A stretch of 64,000 nucleotides of DNA from QKMZ01 sp012965515 (GTDB lineage: Bacteria; Cyanobacteriota; Vampirovibrionia; Obscuribacterales; Obscuribacteraceae): contig CALFMP010000014.1 of NCBI GenBank assembly GCA_937879965.1, positions 124,001-188,000 on the forward strand, given 5' to 3'. Both the position numbers and the translations under genes were made by a program. This document shows, piece by piece, positions 42,213-51,500 of this stretch (position 1 is the stretch's first letter; each line of letters starts with the position of its first letter). The notes under the pieces were generated by a model. That model worked only from the letters and a program-made list of their open reading frames with translations. It was not told where the DNA came from and did no database searches.

Positions 42213-42857
42213 GTGGTGAAACAGTTTTCCAAAACGATAGCTTTCTTAGTTTTGCTCAACATTTCTGCAACGAGCGCCACCCAGGCAGCTTTTGCTGACA
42301 GGGGCAACGTGACGATCAAAACCGGCAGCGGTACGGAAATGGTACTCAAGAAAGGATTCTTTGGCGGTCAAGAACAGTCTATAACTGACAAGCGCGGCAA
42401 CAAGATTTCTCGCAAGAAGAGTGGCTTATTCGGTACTACTCAAGAGACTGAGGTGTCCTTTTTCGGCAACGGCGTCAAGAAGAAAAAAGGCTTGTTTGGC
42501 GGAACACAGTACGAAGGAAAGACAATCCTTGGCGATTCGATAACGTCGAAGAAGGGATTTTTTGGCTTAGGGCGGCGCAATACAGAAGTTGATATCAGTG
42601 GTACTGCAGGAATTGTGAAACAGCTGATTGGTGCTAAAAAACTACCTCCGCTGGTCGATCCTGGGCAAGCCGGACAATTTGGTCAACCAGGACAGACCGC
42701 TCAGAAAAGCTCTGCCGGCGCTATTAGCGGTATAAGTCAGCAAGATGCGGCAGATTTGCTAGACAACACGCAGATGCCTGGAAGCACACGAATTCCGGCA
42801 CCTAGTGCGCCGTCGCAAGATTTGCCTGCACAGGACAATTCCTCGTCCACGTTCTAA
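42213..42857 (+). CDS. Secreted KKG-F/L-FG repeat protein
   Basis: GTG start at 42213 or 42216 gives a signal peptide (FSKTIAFLVLLNISATSATQ, ending AAFA). The mature part carries four near-repeats of about 23-30 residues, each opening with KKGFFGG, KKSGLFG, KKKGLFGG or KKGFFGLG and continuing into an acidic/Gly turn. A Pro/Gln/Ser-rich tail follows from about residue 150. No family recognised. A repeated basic-aromatic motif next to short strands suggests a surface or matrix protein, but this is only inference. Confidence 0.72.
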   Translation: MVKQFSKTIAFLVLLNISATSATQAAFADRGNVTIKTGSGTEMVLKKGFFGGQEQSITDKRGNKISRKKSGLFGTTQETEVSFFGNGVKKKKGLFGGTQYEGKTILGDSITSKKGFFGLGRRNTEVDISGTAGIVKQLIGAKKLPPLVDPGQAGQFGQPGQTAQKSSAGAISGISQQDAADLLDNTQMPGSTRIPAPSAPSQDLPAQDNSSSTF

Positions 42858-42929
42858 AGAACAAACCGGAATCATACAAAGCATTCGGCACAGCGAAAGC
42901 ACTTGGAGAACTAACCTGTTTTCTTCAGG

Positions 42930-43487
42930 CTATTGCTTCTTAAAGCGGCCCAACCAGCCTTCTTTTTCCTTGGCGTTCATGTGGGCGGTGATTTCGCCGA
43001 TTACGGCTTCCAGCCTGCGCTGGTTGTTTTCCGCCTCATTGAGCATAACGGCCAGCAAATCTCTTTCTTGCTCGCGCGTTTTCAATTGATGTTGAAGGTC
43101 TTGAACAGCGGCCTTCAGCTCTTCTGTTTCGTTCAGTTTCGTATCCAGAAGCGCAGTAACCTTGGTCAATTCCTGGTGCAGCTGCTTGTTTTCTCTGGTC
43201 TTGTCAGCTAGAAGAATACCCTGCGAGGCCAGCTCTGCCTTGACGTCGTCAATATCTCTGGCTGTGCGGTCGAGTTCTCTTGCCTGGGCGGAAAGGACCA
43301 AAGCCTTTTCCTGTTGCGCCAAAAGCTGCTCTTGCAGTTCGACGACCTTCGCCATCAACGCACGAACATCGACTTGTTGTCCGGTTTGCGGGTTAACCGC
43401 CAAATTTCCGTCAGGAACCATTCTTGTTTCCAGGCCTTGTATACCGCTGTGCCACCCATTACTATTCCCAGAGTTTCTGGGAGCCAA
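42930..43487 (-). CDS. Coiled-coil protein of unknown function
   Basis: 185 residues with a TTG start at 43487; ATG 43421 (Met23) is an alternative with GGAA upstream. Residues from about 40 to 170 are heptad-like coiled coil (LMAKVVELQEQLLAQQEKAL, LADKTRENKQLHQELTKVTA, LQHQLKTREQERDLLAVMLN). The end EKEGWLGRFKKQ is basic and amphipathic. It has no secretion signal. It is divergent from nagA, with only 52 bases between the starts. Confidence 0.72.
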   Translation of the reverse strand: MAPRNSGNSNGWHSGIQGLETRMVPDGNLAVNPQTGQQVDVRALMAKVVELQEQLLAQQEKALVLSAQARELDRTARDIDDVKAELASQGILLADKTRENKQLHQELTKVTALLDTKLNETEELKAAVQDLQHQLKTREQERDLLAVMLNEAENNQRRLEAVIGEITAHMNAKEKEGWLGRFKKQ

Positions 43488-43539
43488 TCAAGGAACGGCG
43501 AACCGCCTCCTTTAGTCTAGCGAGTCCTTCGATAAAAGT

Positions 43540-44679
43540 ATGAAAAAGCTTCGTTTGGTAGGTGGGCAGGTCATTACCCCTCTTGAGGTGCGCTTTGCCG
43601 ACATTCTTATAGAGGGTGGTCTGATAACCGCAATCGTCCCTCAAGAGCAGTCCACGCCGGCGTTTGAGAACCTCGATGTATCAGGCAGGCTGGTCACTCC
43701 GGGGCTTATCGATTTGCAATTGAACGGTGGACCGGCTCTCGATTTTTGGGGTAAACCGACCGAGCAGGAGCTGGAGAAGTTTACCAGAGAGCAGGCTGTG
43801 GGCGGTGTTACGACCTTCCTGCCTACGCTGATTACAGCCGCGATCGACCATCTGGTTGAGAATATCGATTGGCTGAACAAGCACGCAGTAAATGGAAATT
43901 TGGCGCTCGCCAAGGGGCTGTCGGCGCGTATGCCCGGCATTCATCTGGAAGGTCCATGTCTGTCGCCAAAACGCCCGGGTGTCCATCCACCCGAGCATTT
44001 GCAACCATTCAGCATAGATGTTTTAAAGCGGCTGATAAAGCCCGGTGTTTCGCTGATGACTGTCGCGACCGAGCTGGACCCTGATGGTGAGGCGTTGCAA
44101 TTTTTGCAAAACAATGGGGTTGTCGCCTCCCTTGGGCATTCGAATGCCAATCTTGACGAAGCTCGCAAAGCGTTTGACGCTGGTGTTCGAATGATGACGC
44201 ACACATTTAATGCGATGGCTCCGTTGCACCATAGAGATCCTGGCGCCGCTGGTGCAGCTTTGATGGATGATCGAGTGACCTGTTGCTTGATTGCCGACGG
44301 ATTGCATTTGGCACCGGAGACGGTGTCACTGATACTGCGACTGAAAGGACCTCGCAGAGCTATCCTGGTCACTGATGCTGCAAGGATTGGTACCACTGGT
44401 GGTGGACTGGTGGGGTCTTCCATTCATCTTGCTGATGCTGTGCGCAACTGTGTGCAATGGCAAAGTGCTTCCTTCCAAACTGCTGTTCGTATGGCCAGTT
44501 ACAACCCGGCGCGCGCATTGAGGCTCGATGAGAAAGTCGGACATATTGAAGTCGGGAAATTTGCCGACCTGGTGATATGGAATCCGGTGAACCTTTCAGT
44601 TGAGCGCGTGCTTGTCGACGGACAAATACTAACCTTGGACGATAAGACTGTGGAAGCGACTGCAAAGACGGGTAAATAG
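43540..44679 (+). CDS. nagA: N-acetylglucosamine-6-phosphate deacetylase
   Basis: 379 residues, usual length. The amidohydrolase barrel shows VTPGLIDLQLNGGPALDFW, the metal-binding HLEGPCLSPKRPGVHP, GHSNANLDEA, THTFNAMAPLHHRDPGAAGA and IADGLH, then catalytic Asp in LVTDAARIG. The last segment ASYNPARALRLDEKVGHIEV and KFADLVIW closes the barrel. It removes acetate from GlcNAc-6-phosphate in peptidoglycan and chitin-sugar recycling. NagB is not seen nearby. The following hydrolase gene starts 22 bases downstream. Confidence 0.95.
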   Translation: MKKLRLVGGQVITPLEVRFADILIEGGLITAIVPQEQSTPAFENLDVSGRLVTPGLIDLQLNGGPALDFWGKPTEQELEKFTREQAVGGVTTFLPTLITAAIDHLVENIDWLNKHAVNGNLALAKGLSARMPGIHLEGPCLSPKRPGVHPPEHLQPFSIDVLKRLIKPGVSLMTVATELDPDGEALQFLQNNGVVASLGHSNANLDEARKAFDAGVRMMTHTFNAMAPLHHRDPGAAGAALMDDRVTCCLIADGLHLAPETVSLILRLKGPRRAILVTDAARIGTTGGGLVGSSIHLADAVRNCVQWQSASFQTAVRMASYNPARALRLDEKVGHIEVGKFADLVIWNPVNLSVERVLVDGQILTLDDKTVEATAKTGK

Positions 44680-44701
44680 CCTTCAGGTTGAGGGTGGTAG
44701 A

Positions 44702-46156
44702 GTGATTTTGCAAAACGTGGAAAGTCCATCGAGAACGATTGTTCGCGTCGCTTGTTTATCTGCGCTTTTGCTTTTGGGTTTTGCAAGTGCGAACCGTGCT
44801 CATGCAGAGACAAAAGAGATGGATGCAGCCGTTTCTTCCGTGACTCAGGTGAAGCAGGAAGATAACAAGAAAGCGCCTGTTCATATAAAAGTCGATCCCA
44901 ACGACAGAGAATTGATATTTCACATGCCCGTTCTAAATCCGGGCGATGTGTTCAAGCAAAAGCCGGAGCGCCTGGAAGTATTTCAGCAGGACCATTCGCC
45001 GCTTAAAGGGCGTGAGGTGCTGCTGCTTATTCACGGCGGCGGCGGAGAGTATCAAGACATGTTCCGCTGGGATAAAGTGCTTGCCTACTTTGATGCAGAG
45101 CCTCAATTCAAGAAGAAATTCAAAGTGTTCTTGCTGCGATATGACACCACCGACTCTTTAAACGACGAGATCGAGCAAGCGAAAAAACTGATTCCTGAAC
45201 TTGCCAAAGGTGCAGGTAAGCCGATCACCATCATGGCTCTCAGCATGGGCGGCAATGTCGTGCAGGGCGCAATTACTGATCCGGAAGTGGACGACTGCGT
45301 CGACAGAGCAATTTGTATGGGCACACCATTTCACGGATCTCCCCTCTTTTCTGCTGACTGGTATCAGTACAGCCTTCTGCAACACAAATTCGGACCGTTC
45401 ACAAGGATGATGGATGCAGTCGACTACAGGCTTTACTTCAGCAAGCACAAGAATTATCAAGCCGATTTGAAGTGGGATAACCTCGACGGAGGCATTCCTG
45501 CGATTGGTTCATTCAAGGGACTTACGCCCATCGGACCAAAGGGCAACCTGACTCCTGAAAAGGATAGCGGCAGCGTTCTTCGCAAGATCAATGAGAGCGG
45601 TGTCGACAAGGCCAAGATTATCGCTTATGCGGGTTATCTGGTGACGCCGGAAGTGCTTTGCATGACCAAGAAGAGGCGTCTGGAATCTTACATACTTGCT
45701 CCATATCGTTTTCTCACTGTACGAATGCCTGCTCAATTAGGACGCGAACAGCCAGCCTTGAAAGTGCTGAGCACCAAGATCGGAAAGGTTAAGGCCGCCG
45801 ATGAGTCCGGATTGAGCACAAAGAAATTTGCGCTCAATGACGGCATTACGCCGATCGCCAGTGCGCTGTTTTTGCCACCGCAAGTGGTGAGAGACTATCC
45901 AATCCTCAAAGAGGATGATCTGCCAAGCCTCCGTCCACACCTTGATATTCGCCTGGGACGTGTGTTTAGGAATATCGACCATGTGACTTTTGTCGATGGG
46001 GCACCGCCGCATCGAGGCACAAAGTTCATGAAAGACGAATTGCACCCTGAAGATGGTGCTCACACAATTTTTGATTGGATGCTTGATGAATTGCTGGAAC
46101 GCGATCAAGGTTATCGCGATGATGACGAGCTGATAATCACTAGATCTTCGGGATAG
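44702..46156 (+). CDS. Secreted alpha/beta-hydrolase (lipase/esterase-like)
   Basis: GTG 44702 is preceded by GAGGGTGG. The signal peptide is at about residues 12-36 (VRVACLSALLLLGFASANRA). The alpha/beta-hydrolase core reads VLLLIHGGGGEYQDMFRWDK (oxyanion HGGGG) and ITIMALSMGGNVVQGAI, with nucleophile Ser in ALSMGG. A late HVTFVDG could supply the catalytic His. It is longer than a minimal lipase, with an insert of about 150 residues after the nucleophile. The substrate is unknown. The 3' end overlaps that of the convergent TPR gene by 17 bases. Confidence 0.82.
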   Translation: MILQNVESPSRTIVRVACLSALLLLGFASANRAHAETKEMDAAVSSVTQVKQEDNKKAPVHIKVDPNDRELIFHMPVLNPGDVFKQKPERLEVFQQDHSPLKGREVLLLIHGGGGEYQDMFRWDKVLAYFDAEPQFKKKFKVFLLRYDTTDSLNDEIEQAKKLIPELAKGAGKPITIMALSMGGNVVQGAITDPEVDDCVDRAICMGTPFHGSPLFSADWYQYSLLQHKFGPFTRMMDAVDYRLYFSKHKNYQADLKWDNLDGGIPAIGSFKGLTPIGPKGNLTPEKDSGSVLRKINESGVDKAKIIAYAGYLVTPEVLCMTKKRRLESYILAPYRFLTVRMPAQLGREQPALKVLSTKIGKVKAADESGLSTKKFALNDGITPIASALFLPPQVVRDYPILKEDDLPSLRPHLDIRLGRVFRNIDHVTFVDGAPPHRGTKFMKDELHPEDGAHTIFDWMLDELLERDQGYRDDDELIITRSSG

Positions 46157-47060
46157 CTATACTGCGTCGCAGTTGCAAGGCCTTCTTATCTTCCTGCGCT
46201 GCCAGGTCGTTTTTGCCAAGCTTGCGAAACACTTGCGCCCGTTTTTCGTGAAGGTGCGGAGATTCATCGATCTCTAATTTCATGGCTTCGTTGTAATCAT
46301 GCAAGGCTTTGTTGTATTCGCCTTTTCTAAAATAAATGTCGCCGCGCTTGATGTAGGCATCTGGGTCGTCCGGATGGACTTTTAGCAAATTGGTGTAATC
46401 GACAATCGCGAGATCTGGTTTACCGAGATAGACATACATCTGCGCGCGTCCGTGAATTGCTTCGTAGCTGGCCGGCTTTATTTTGATTGCCAGATCGTAG
46501 TCTTTGACTGCTTTATCATACTGTTTCAAATTCTCGAAGCACTTTGCTCTGTGGTTGTACAGCCAATCTCGAACTGGTCTTGTATATTTGATTGCTTGGG
46601 TGAAATCTTCAATCGCCTTCGGATAATTCTTCATCAATTCGTAGACACGCGCTCTATCTCCATATGCACTTTTCGCATCGGGGATGATTTCTATTGCTTT
46701 TGAATAGTCTGTTATCGCCTTTTCAAACTGCTTGGTGGAAACATACAAATCTCCGCGGGCTCTGTATGCTTCAAAATTTTTCGGTGAAAGTTGAATTGTC
46801 TTTGCATAAAAGGTTAGCGCATCAGCGTCTTTACCCATATCGTCGTATATGCGCGCTTTCTCCAAATAGAGAGTGCCATTCTTTGGTTCTTTAGCAATTG
46901 CCTTATCGATCATTTGCAGCGCCGGTTCAAAACGCTCATACTGGCGCATTTTTCTTGCGCCTTCCAATAACTCCGCCGCATTCGACTCAGCTTGAGCGCG
47001 CGACGGGAAGATGAGCGCCATAATTATCAGAGTGGTTGTACAAAAATTCTTGCCGGGCAT
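46140..47060 (-). CDS. Secreted TPR protein, about seven repeats
   Basis: A signal peptide (FCTTTLIIMALIFPSRAQA) is followed by 34-residue TPR units throughout (ALTFYAKTIQLSPKNFEAYR, AITDYSKAIEIIPDAKSAYG, AVKDYDLAIKIKPASYEAIH, AIVDYTNLLKVHPDDPDAYI, ALHDYNEAMKLEI). Such periplasmic TPR proteins scaffold envelope complexes. No catalytic domain. The 3' ends of this gene and the hydrolase gene overlap. Confidence 0.88.
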   Translation of the reverse strand: MPGKNFCTTTLIIMALIFPSRAQAESNAAELLEGARKMRQYERFEPALQMIDKAIAKEPKNGTLYLEKARIYDDMGKDADALTFYAKTIQLSPKNFEAYRARGDLYVSTKQFEKAITDYSKAIEIIPDAKSAYGDRARVYELMKNYPKAIEDFTQAIKYTRPVRDWLYNHRAKCFENLKQYDKAVKDYDLAIKIKPASYEAIHGRAQMYVYLGKPDLAIVDYTNLLKVHPDDPDAYIKRGDIYFRKGEYNKALHDYNEAMKLEIDESPHLHEKRAQVFRKLGKNDLAAQEDKKALQLRRSIAIPKI

Positions 47061-47167
47061 CTGAGCACTCTTTGAACAGCAAATAGAAGTTCAGTTAATT
47101 ACACCATGTTTGCGGCTATACTTTCCCACAAGGGAAACAGCTAGTTGTGAAGTACAGGGCGGTTTCA

Positions 47168-47653
47168 ATGAAGTTCTACACTGTTCAAATGATTGCGATT
47201 GGTCTGGTGATTGCGGTGACACTGACCGCGTGCCAGCAGATTTCTGTCCCTCGCGTAAAATCGAACGTCGGCAATGTCAACGAAGTCTGCTCAGACTTTG
47301 TCACCCATTACCTCGATAACGACCCAAAGACATATGAAAATTCGCAGAAAGTATTGCGACAAGTCGCTTCGCCGGGCTGCGTTCAAAGCATGGTGAAAGC
47401 TGGAGTATTGGCGAAAAACTTGAAAGAGTTGAAGGCCAGGACTGTTAAGTTCGCAAAGAGCAAAACGCCTGACGCGGTGGAAATCAAACGAGTAGAACAG
47501 GGTGATGTCACATCGAACGGCTTGATTCCAGTTACGGTGACCGGCGAATTGCAAAAGCCGCTCGGCAAAGCGACACCATTTGTTTTCAAACTGCTCTTGG
47601 GCATAAGAAAAGACAACGGCAAGCTTGCTGTCGTAACAATAACGAAGCAGTAG
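47168..47653 (+). CDS. Putative lipoprotein, 161 aa
   Basis: ATG 47168 has GGCGG upstream; GTG 47147 would add seven residues. The N-terminus has a hydrophobic segment followed by a lipobox, VTLTAC (Cys after about 22 residues). The mature domain is about 135 residues of mixed helix and strand with one internal cysteine pair (EVCSDF and PGCVQS). No family recognised. It is probably membrane-anchored. Confidence 0.72.
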   Translation: MKFYTVQMIAIGLVIAVTLTACQQISVPRVKSNVGNVNEVCSDFVTHYLDNDPKTYENSQKVLRQVASPGCVQSMVKAGVLAKNLKELKARTVKFAKSKTPDAVEIKRVEQGDVTSNGLIPVTVTGELQKPLGKATPFVFKLLLGIRKDNGKLAVVTITKQ

Positions 47654-47664
47654 CCGTTAAGGTT

Positions 47665-48687
47665 TCACAGTTTCTTTCCCATCACGGTACCTTCGCCGTG
47701 CACGTTGTTTTCAGCTGTTTTCTGACCGGTCATATCTGTCAGCCAGTTGGTTACGTCCTGCATCACATCGTCTTTGATGTACGGTGTCTCGAAGTGAATG
47801 TGTCCGCGATTCTTGAGCACAATCAAACGCGCACTGGGAGACGGGATGCGCTTCATCAGCTCTTTGGCGGCTGAAGCTTTGTAGAGCTTGTCGTTCTCTC
47901 CGACGATGCACAAGATATGCATTTTGGAAGGGATTTGGTCTACGTACATCAAGCTCGACTTATTGACGTGCATGCTCTGCATCGATTCCCAAAAGGTCAT
48001 CGTCTTGCGATTGCCAGGGTCTTTGATATAGCCTTCTGTGACTTTGGGGTCTTCCGACAAGAAGCGCTTCGCATAAGGCTCGAGCGGGATGTTACGCTTC
48101 ATATTGACCCAGAATTTGGCGAAGTCTGCAACCAGTGTCGGACTCATGCCTGAGCGCCGGCTGCTGCAGGGGCTGGCAATCACGACACCATCAATGAGAT
48201 TTGGATGAACGCTGGCTATCCAAAGAGATAGATTGGCGCCGAGGCTCTCGCCCATCATATAGATAGGAACGTTCGGGCGTTGCTCGCGTAATGCGAGAAT
48301 CAGACCGACGATGTCTTCGCGGCTGCGATAAAAGGCAATTTCGCCTTCCGGAATAGTCTTGCCGCCATCGGTGCACCATCTGCCGAAGCCCCGCAAATCG
48401 GGAGCATAGGTCTCGTAGCCCTGCTCTGCCAGTTTGCGTGCCATCGGATCAAAGGCGCCGCCGTGAAGAGTCGCTCCATGAATAGCCACAATTAAGCCGT
48501 GCAACGGCTTTTCTTTATCCACCCAATGGTAAACAGGTTGTTTGATGTCTTTGGCGATCTTTGGTTCGTCCTCACGGATAACCTCTGCTGATGCACCTAA
48601 GAGACAAGTCAGCAAAAATGCCATGGTCTGACAGACCAGAAAGCATGCCGTTTTTATTGGTAATTGTTTTTTCCGCACAGACGCCAT
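47665..48687 (-). CDS. Secreted lysophospholipase-like alpha/beta-hydrolase
   Basis: ATG 48687 (MASVRKKQLPIKT) gives a plausible signal peptide with core TACFLVCQTMAFLLTCLLGA; the frame extends to 48732 without support. The fold shows GLIVAIHGATLHGGAFDPMA (oxyanion loop), DLRGFGRW, the nucleophile elbow GESLGAN with catalytic Ser, late acidic VGENDK, and His in NRGHIHFETP. This is the lysophospholipase (Hydrolase_4/PldB) order. A paralogue with the same plan occurs at 51501-52931. It is divergent from the TPR gene at 48866. Confidence 0.88.
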   Translation of the reverse strand: MASVRKKQLPIKTACFLVCQTMAFLLTCLLGASAEVIREDEPKIAKDIKQPVYHWVDKEKPLHGLIVAIHGATLHGGAFDPMARKLAEQGYETYAPDLRGFGRWCTDGGKTIPEGEIAFYRSREDIVGLILALREQRPNVPIYMMGESLGANLSLWIASVHPNLIDGVVIASPCSSRRSGMSPTLVADFAKFWVNMKRNIPLEPYAKRFLSEDPKVTEGYIKDPGNRKTMTFWESMQSMHVNKSSLMYVDQIPSKMHILCIVGENDKLYKASAAKELMKRIPSPSARLIVLKNRGHIHFETPYIKDDVMQDVTNWLTDMTGQKTAENNVHGEGTVMGKKL

Positions 48688-48865
48688 CTCTCGATTACAC
48701 CAGATTCCATACGACCATTGTGCCCAAAACATCTTCCTTTAAGATGAGAATATAGACGGTTGCGAAGATGCCGCCACCTGGCTATTTGTTCCCGCTATCG
48801 GCGCGTTACACTATTAGTAGAAGAACCCCTTACAACCTCCCGTTCCGATAATTTTGGAACCCAAA

Positions 48866-49933
48866 ATGGCGGTGACAGAGATGCAAAGAGACAATTTGCC
48901 TTTGACCTGGAGACCATTGGTTATGAGTACGACATTGTTTTCGCTTACGTTTGCCTTTCTCAGTCTGCCCGTCGTAGCGCAGGGGATTAGCGAGTACGGC
49001 GGACTTATGGGCACACCAAGAAACGTCCCGACCGGACACCAGGGTGCTCTAACCAATCTCTATGGAGCTGGTAGCCTGGACAAAATCACTGGCGGCCAAT
49101 CAGCCGGAGCCGGCTCGGCACTGCCCCTTGTCGGGGACAGCCGGGTGATTGCCAAAAACATAGCCGACAAGGCTAATCACTATTTTTCCGAAGCGCAGAA
49201 GCGAGAGAAAGCCGGTAAGTTGGCTGAAGCTGAGGCTTGGTACCGTGGCTCCGCACAAATGAGAGAGCAAGTCTGGGGCACTAAAGATCCGGCAGTATTT
49301 GTCATTTATGGCAAGATTGGCGCGCTGTGCACCAAACAGAATAAGTTGCCCGAGGCGGAAGCTGCTTATAGAAGGCAGATCGCTTGCGCCGTTCGCCTCT
49401 ATGGAGCCGGTGCGTACGAGATGTGCCCTATCCTGGCTCATGTGGCTGAGACTTGTGTTGCGCAGAACAAAATGCCTGATGCCATCAATGCCTACCGTCA
49501 GATTTACCAGCTCAAGAAGCGTAAACTGGGCGACACCAACCCGGAAGCGCTCGGCGCAATGCTGAAACTAGCTGGTGCGTTGAAGCAGAATGGAAACAAC
49601 GCTGAGGCAGATACGATGGCCAAAGAGGGTGCAAAGTTAGCAGAATCAGCACCTGAAAATGCTCTATTGGTGCAGGCTTTCAATGAAGTGATCAACCCGC
49701 CGCCGCCTGGTAGTGCCTCTACATCGACCGGCGCGGCTGCACCGAGTGACTCATCTGGAGCCGCGCCACAAGCCGCTGCTGGTGCTCCTGCTGCGTCTGT
49801 GCCACCGGCTGCCAGTGCAGCCGCTCCCGGAACTTCTGCCACTTCGACCGCCTCTGCTCCGGGCAACGGCAGCGCCGAGAAGAATACTGCAAAGTCGACC
49901 GAGGCTAAGACCGACGAGAAACCGAAGAAGTAG
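48866..49933 (+). CDS. Secreted TPR protein with Ala/Pro/Ser-rich tail
   Basis: ATG 48866, preceded by GGAA, gives a long signal peptide (core VMSTTLFSLTFAFLSLPVVA); ATG 48881 and 48923 are alternatives. The middle holds TPR-like repeats of 42 residues (KREKAGKLAEAEAWYRGSAQ, ALCTKQNKLPEAEAAYRRQI, AETCVAQNKMPDAINAYRQI, LAGALKQNGNNAEADTMAKE). The last 85 residues are low-complexity Ala/Ser/Pro/Thr, likely flexible. A rho-independent terminator follows 47 bases after the stop. Confidence 0.85.
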   Translation: MAVTEMQRDNLPLTWRPLVMSTTLFSLTFAFLSLPVVAQGISEYGGLMGTPRNVPTGHQGALTNLYGAGSLDKITGGQSAGAGSALPLVGDSRVIAKNIADKANHYFSEAQKREKAGKLAEAEAWYRGSAQMREQVWGTKDPAVFVIYGKIGALCTKQNKLPEAEAAYRRQIACAVRLYGAGAYEMCPILAHVAETCVAQNKMPDAINAYRQIYQLKKRKLGDTNPEALGAMLKLAGALKQNGNNAEADTMAKEGAKLAESAPENALLVQAFNEVINPPPPGSASTSTGAAAPSDSSGAAPQAAAGAPAASVPPAASAAAPGTSATSTASAPGNGSAEKNTAKSTEAKTDEKPKK

Positions 49934-49980
49934 TTGAAATCCGCATGGTTGTGCGGGTCTTTCTCGTTGAGTGTTTGTGC

Positions 49981-50008
49981 AAAAGGGCTGTTAGAAGCAG
50001 CCCTTTTT
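49981..50008 (+). terminator. Rho-independent terminator
   Basis: AAAAGGGCTG, 7-base loop, CAGCCCTTTTT gives a 10-base-pair stem with a T-run, typical for the end of the TPR gene on its left. Confidence 0.85.
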
Positions 50009-50216
50009 ATCGCTTCCGCTTGTAAACCTTCTGCAAGTCGGGGGGGATAGGCAAACCACGAGGTTCTCCTGGAACCCGCATGGTTTCTCGATTGTGCTCG
50101 AGGAAACAAATTTGAACCGCGGGATGTCAATAACGTTATTCAACCTTTCATTTGGGTAAATTACAAACAAGAAGGGCGTTAGGTTCTAGCACCAGCTGGT
50201 GCTTTGGGCGGTAGTT

Positions 50217-50774
50217 ATGCACGTGAACAGATTTTTTCCGACAAAGGTTTCTCTAATTGCCCTTACTACGACCTTACTGGTATCACCAGCGATGGCGGCA
50301 GGCAATGTCCAAACGGACAGCGTTTTTTCGACTGTGATGGTGGAAGCTTCTCCCCAGCAAGTTTACGAAGCGATCAAGATGCAACGTCAGGTAGATCCCG
50401 CACGCAAGCAGGTCTCCTACATCGGCGCCGAAGCCGTGATTGACGAAAATTTTTCCGGATTGCCTGTTATCGGCAGTGCAAAATGCATGTACAAAGAGAT
50501 TGAGAGCTCACCGCGCAGCATCGAGTATCATCTGATGAGTTCAGACAAGTTCAAACGCTTCGAAGGCTGCTGGACACTTACTCCGCTCGAAGGTGGACGC
50601 AAGACCGAACTCAGACTTTCCACCTATCTGGAAACTGGTGTGCATGTTCCGTTTGCCAGGCAAATTACGAACAACTCTGTGAAGAAGGATGTTCTGCGCC
50701 GCTTGGGGCGCGTCAAAGTACTTGCCGAAGCGTCCAGCGTAGACGTCAATCTGACACACGTCAAAGCGAACTAG
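50217..50774 (+). CDS. Second secreted SRPBCC-like protein
   Basis: ATG 50217 has GGGCGG close upstream and yields a signal peptide (VSLIALTTTLLVSPAMA). The mature 160 residues fit an SRPBCC/START-like fold: VEASPQQVYEAIKMQRQVDP at the usual start, FEGCWTLTPLEGGRKTELRL, and a C-terminal helix after GVHVPFARQITNNSVKKDVL. It resembles the protein at 4132-4863 in plan, signal and last helix. The likely role is binding or handling of a hydrophobic ligand outside the cytoplasm. Confidence 0.75.
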   Translation: MHVNRFFPTKVSLIALTTTLLVSPAMAAGNVQTDSVFSTVMVEASPQQVYEAIKMQRQVDPARKQVSYIGAEAVIDENFSGLPVIGSAKCMYKEIESSPRSIEYHLMSSDKFKRFEGCWTLTPLEGGRKTELRLSTYLETGVHVPFARQITNNSVKKDVLRRLGRVKVLAEASSVDVNLTHVKAN

Positions 50775-50868
50775 AACCTTATACAGCCGGGTGCACAAAG
50801 TCGTTCAGACTCGGCCGCACTGTGCGGTTTGGAAAACGAGTGGCCTTTTCGTTTGAAAAACAGCTGTT

Positions 50869-51345
50869 CTAACCCCAGACGAACCAGGATCTGATCGTTC
50901 CCCAGAGGCTGGGTTTTTGCTGCCTCAGTCCATCCACTTTGACGTTTCCTTCCGAAATCCGGCGTTTTCCGCCGATAACAATTTCGTAGTACAGAGGTCT
51001 ATTGTTCTTCTGCGGATCCACTTCCGTGCGCAGCAAGATGTAATTGATGATGTTATCGCGCTTCCAGTAAGACAGCTTTAGCGTTTTTGCTTCTCCGCCG
51101 TCCTTGGGGCTGCCGACCGACCACGCCGGGGCAACCGCCTTCGGATTTTCCGGGTCGTCAAATGTGCTGTTGAAGATTGGGTAACCCCATTCTTTGCCGA
51201 TTTCGCTTACCAGCGTCTCGTACTTGCCCTCAAAGGTCTGTTTGGCGTTGGAGATATGGGGGGAAGCGCTCTCCACCACGTGCTCGCGGACGCTCACGGC
51301 TGGATCCTTCAACAAAGCTTCCATTAGAGTGACGGTCTTAGACAT
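50869..51345 (-). CDS. Soluble protein of unknown function, 158 aa
   Basis: No signal peptide or membrane helix. The first half is helical and the second is strand-rich (AKTLKLSYWKRDNIINYILL, YEIVIGGKRRISEGNVKVDG), ending in a Trp-rich GTIRSWFVWG. I do not recognise a family. It stands between two convergent/secreted groups with about 155 bases to the next gene. Confidence 0.65.
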   Translation of the reverse strand: MSKTVTLMEALLKDPAVSVREHVVESASPHISNAKQTFEGKYETLVSEIGKEWGYPIFNSTFDDPENPKAVAPAWSVGSPKDGGEAKTLKLSYWKRDNIINYILLRTEVDPQKNNRPLYYEIVIGGKRRISEGNVKVDGLRQQKPSLWGTIRSWFVWG

Positions 51346-51500
51346 AGATCCTCACGCCGCAACGGGAATAGGGCGGCAGCTGTTGTGTAGTAAGGCGGAC
51401 CGGGATGCCAGGGATTTATATTCCCATTTTAGCAGCGCAACCAACCCTAAGAGTCAGTCAGCCCACTTTTCCGCCCGAAAACCGGTGTCCGTAAGTCCGA

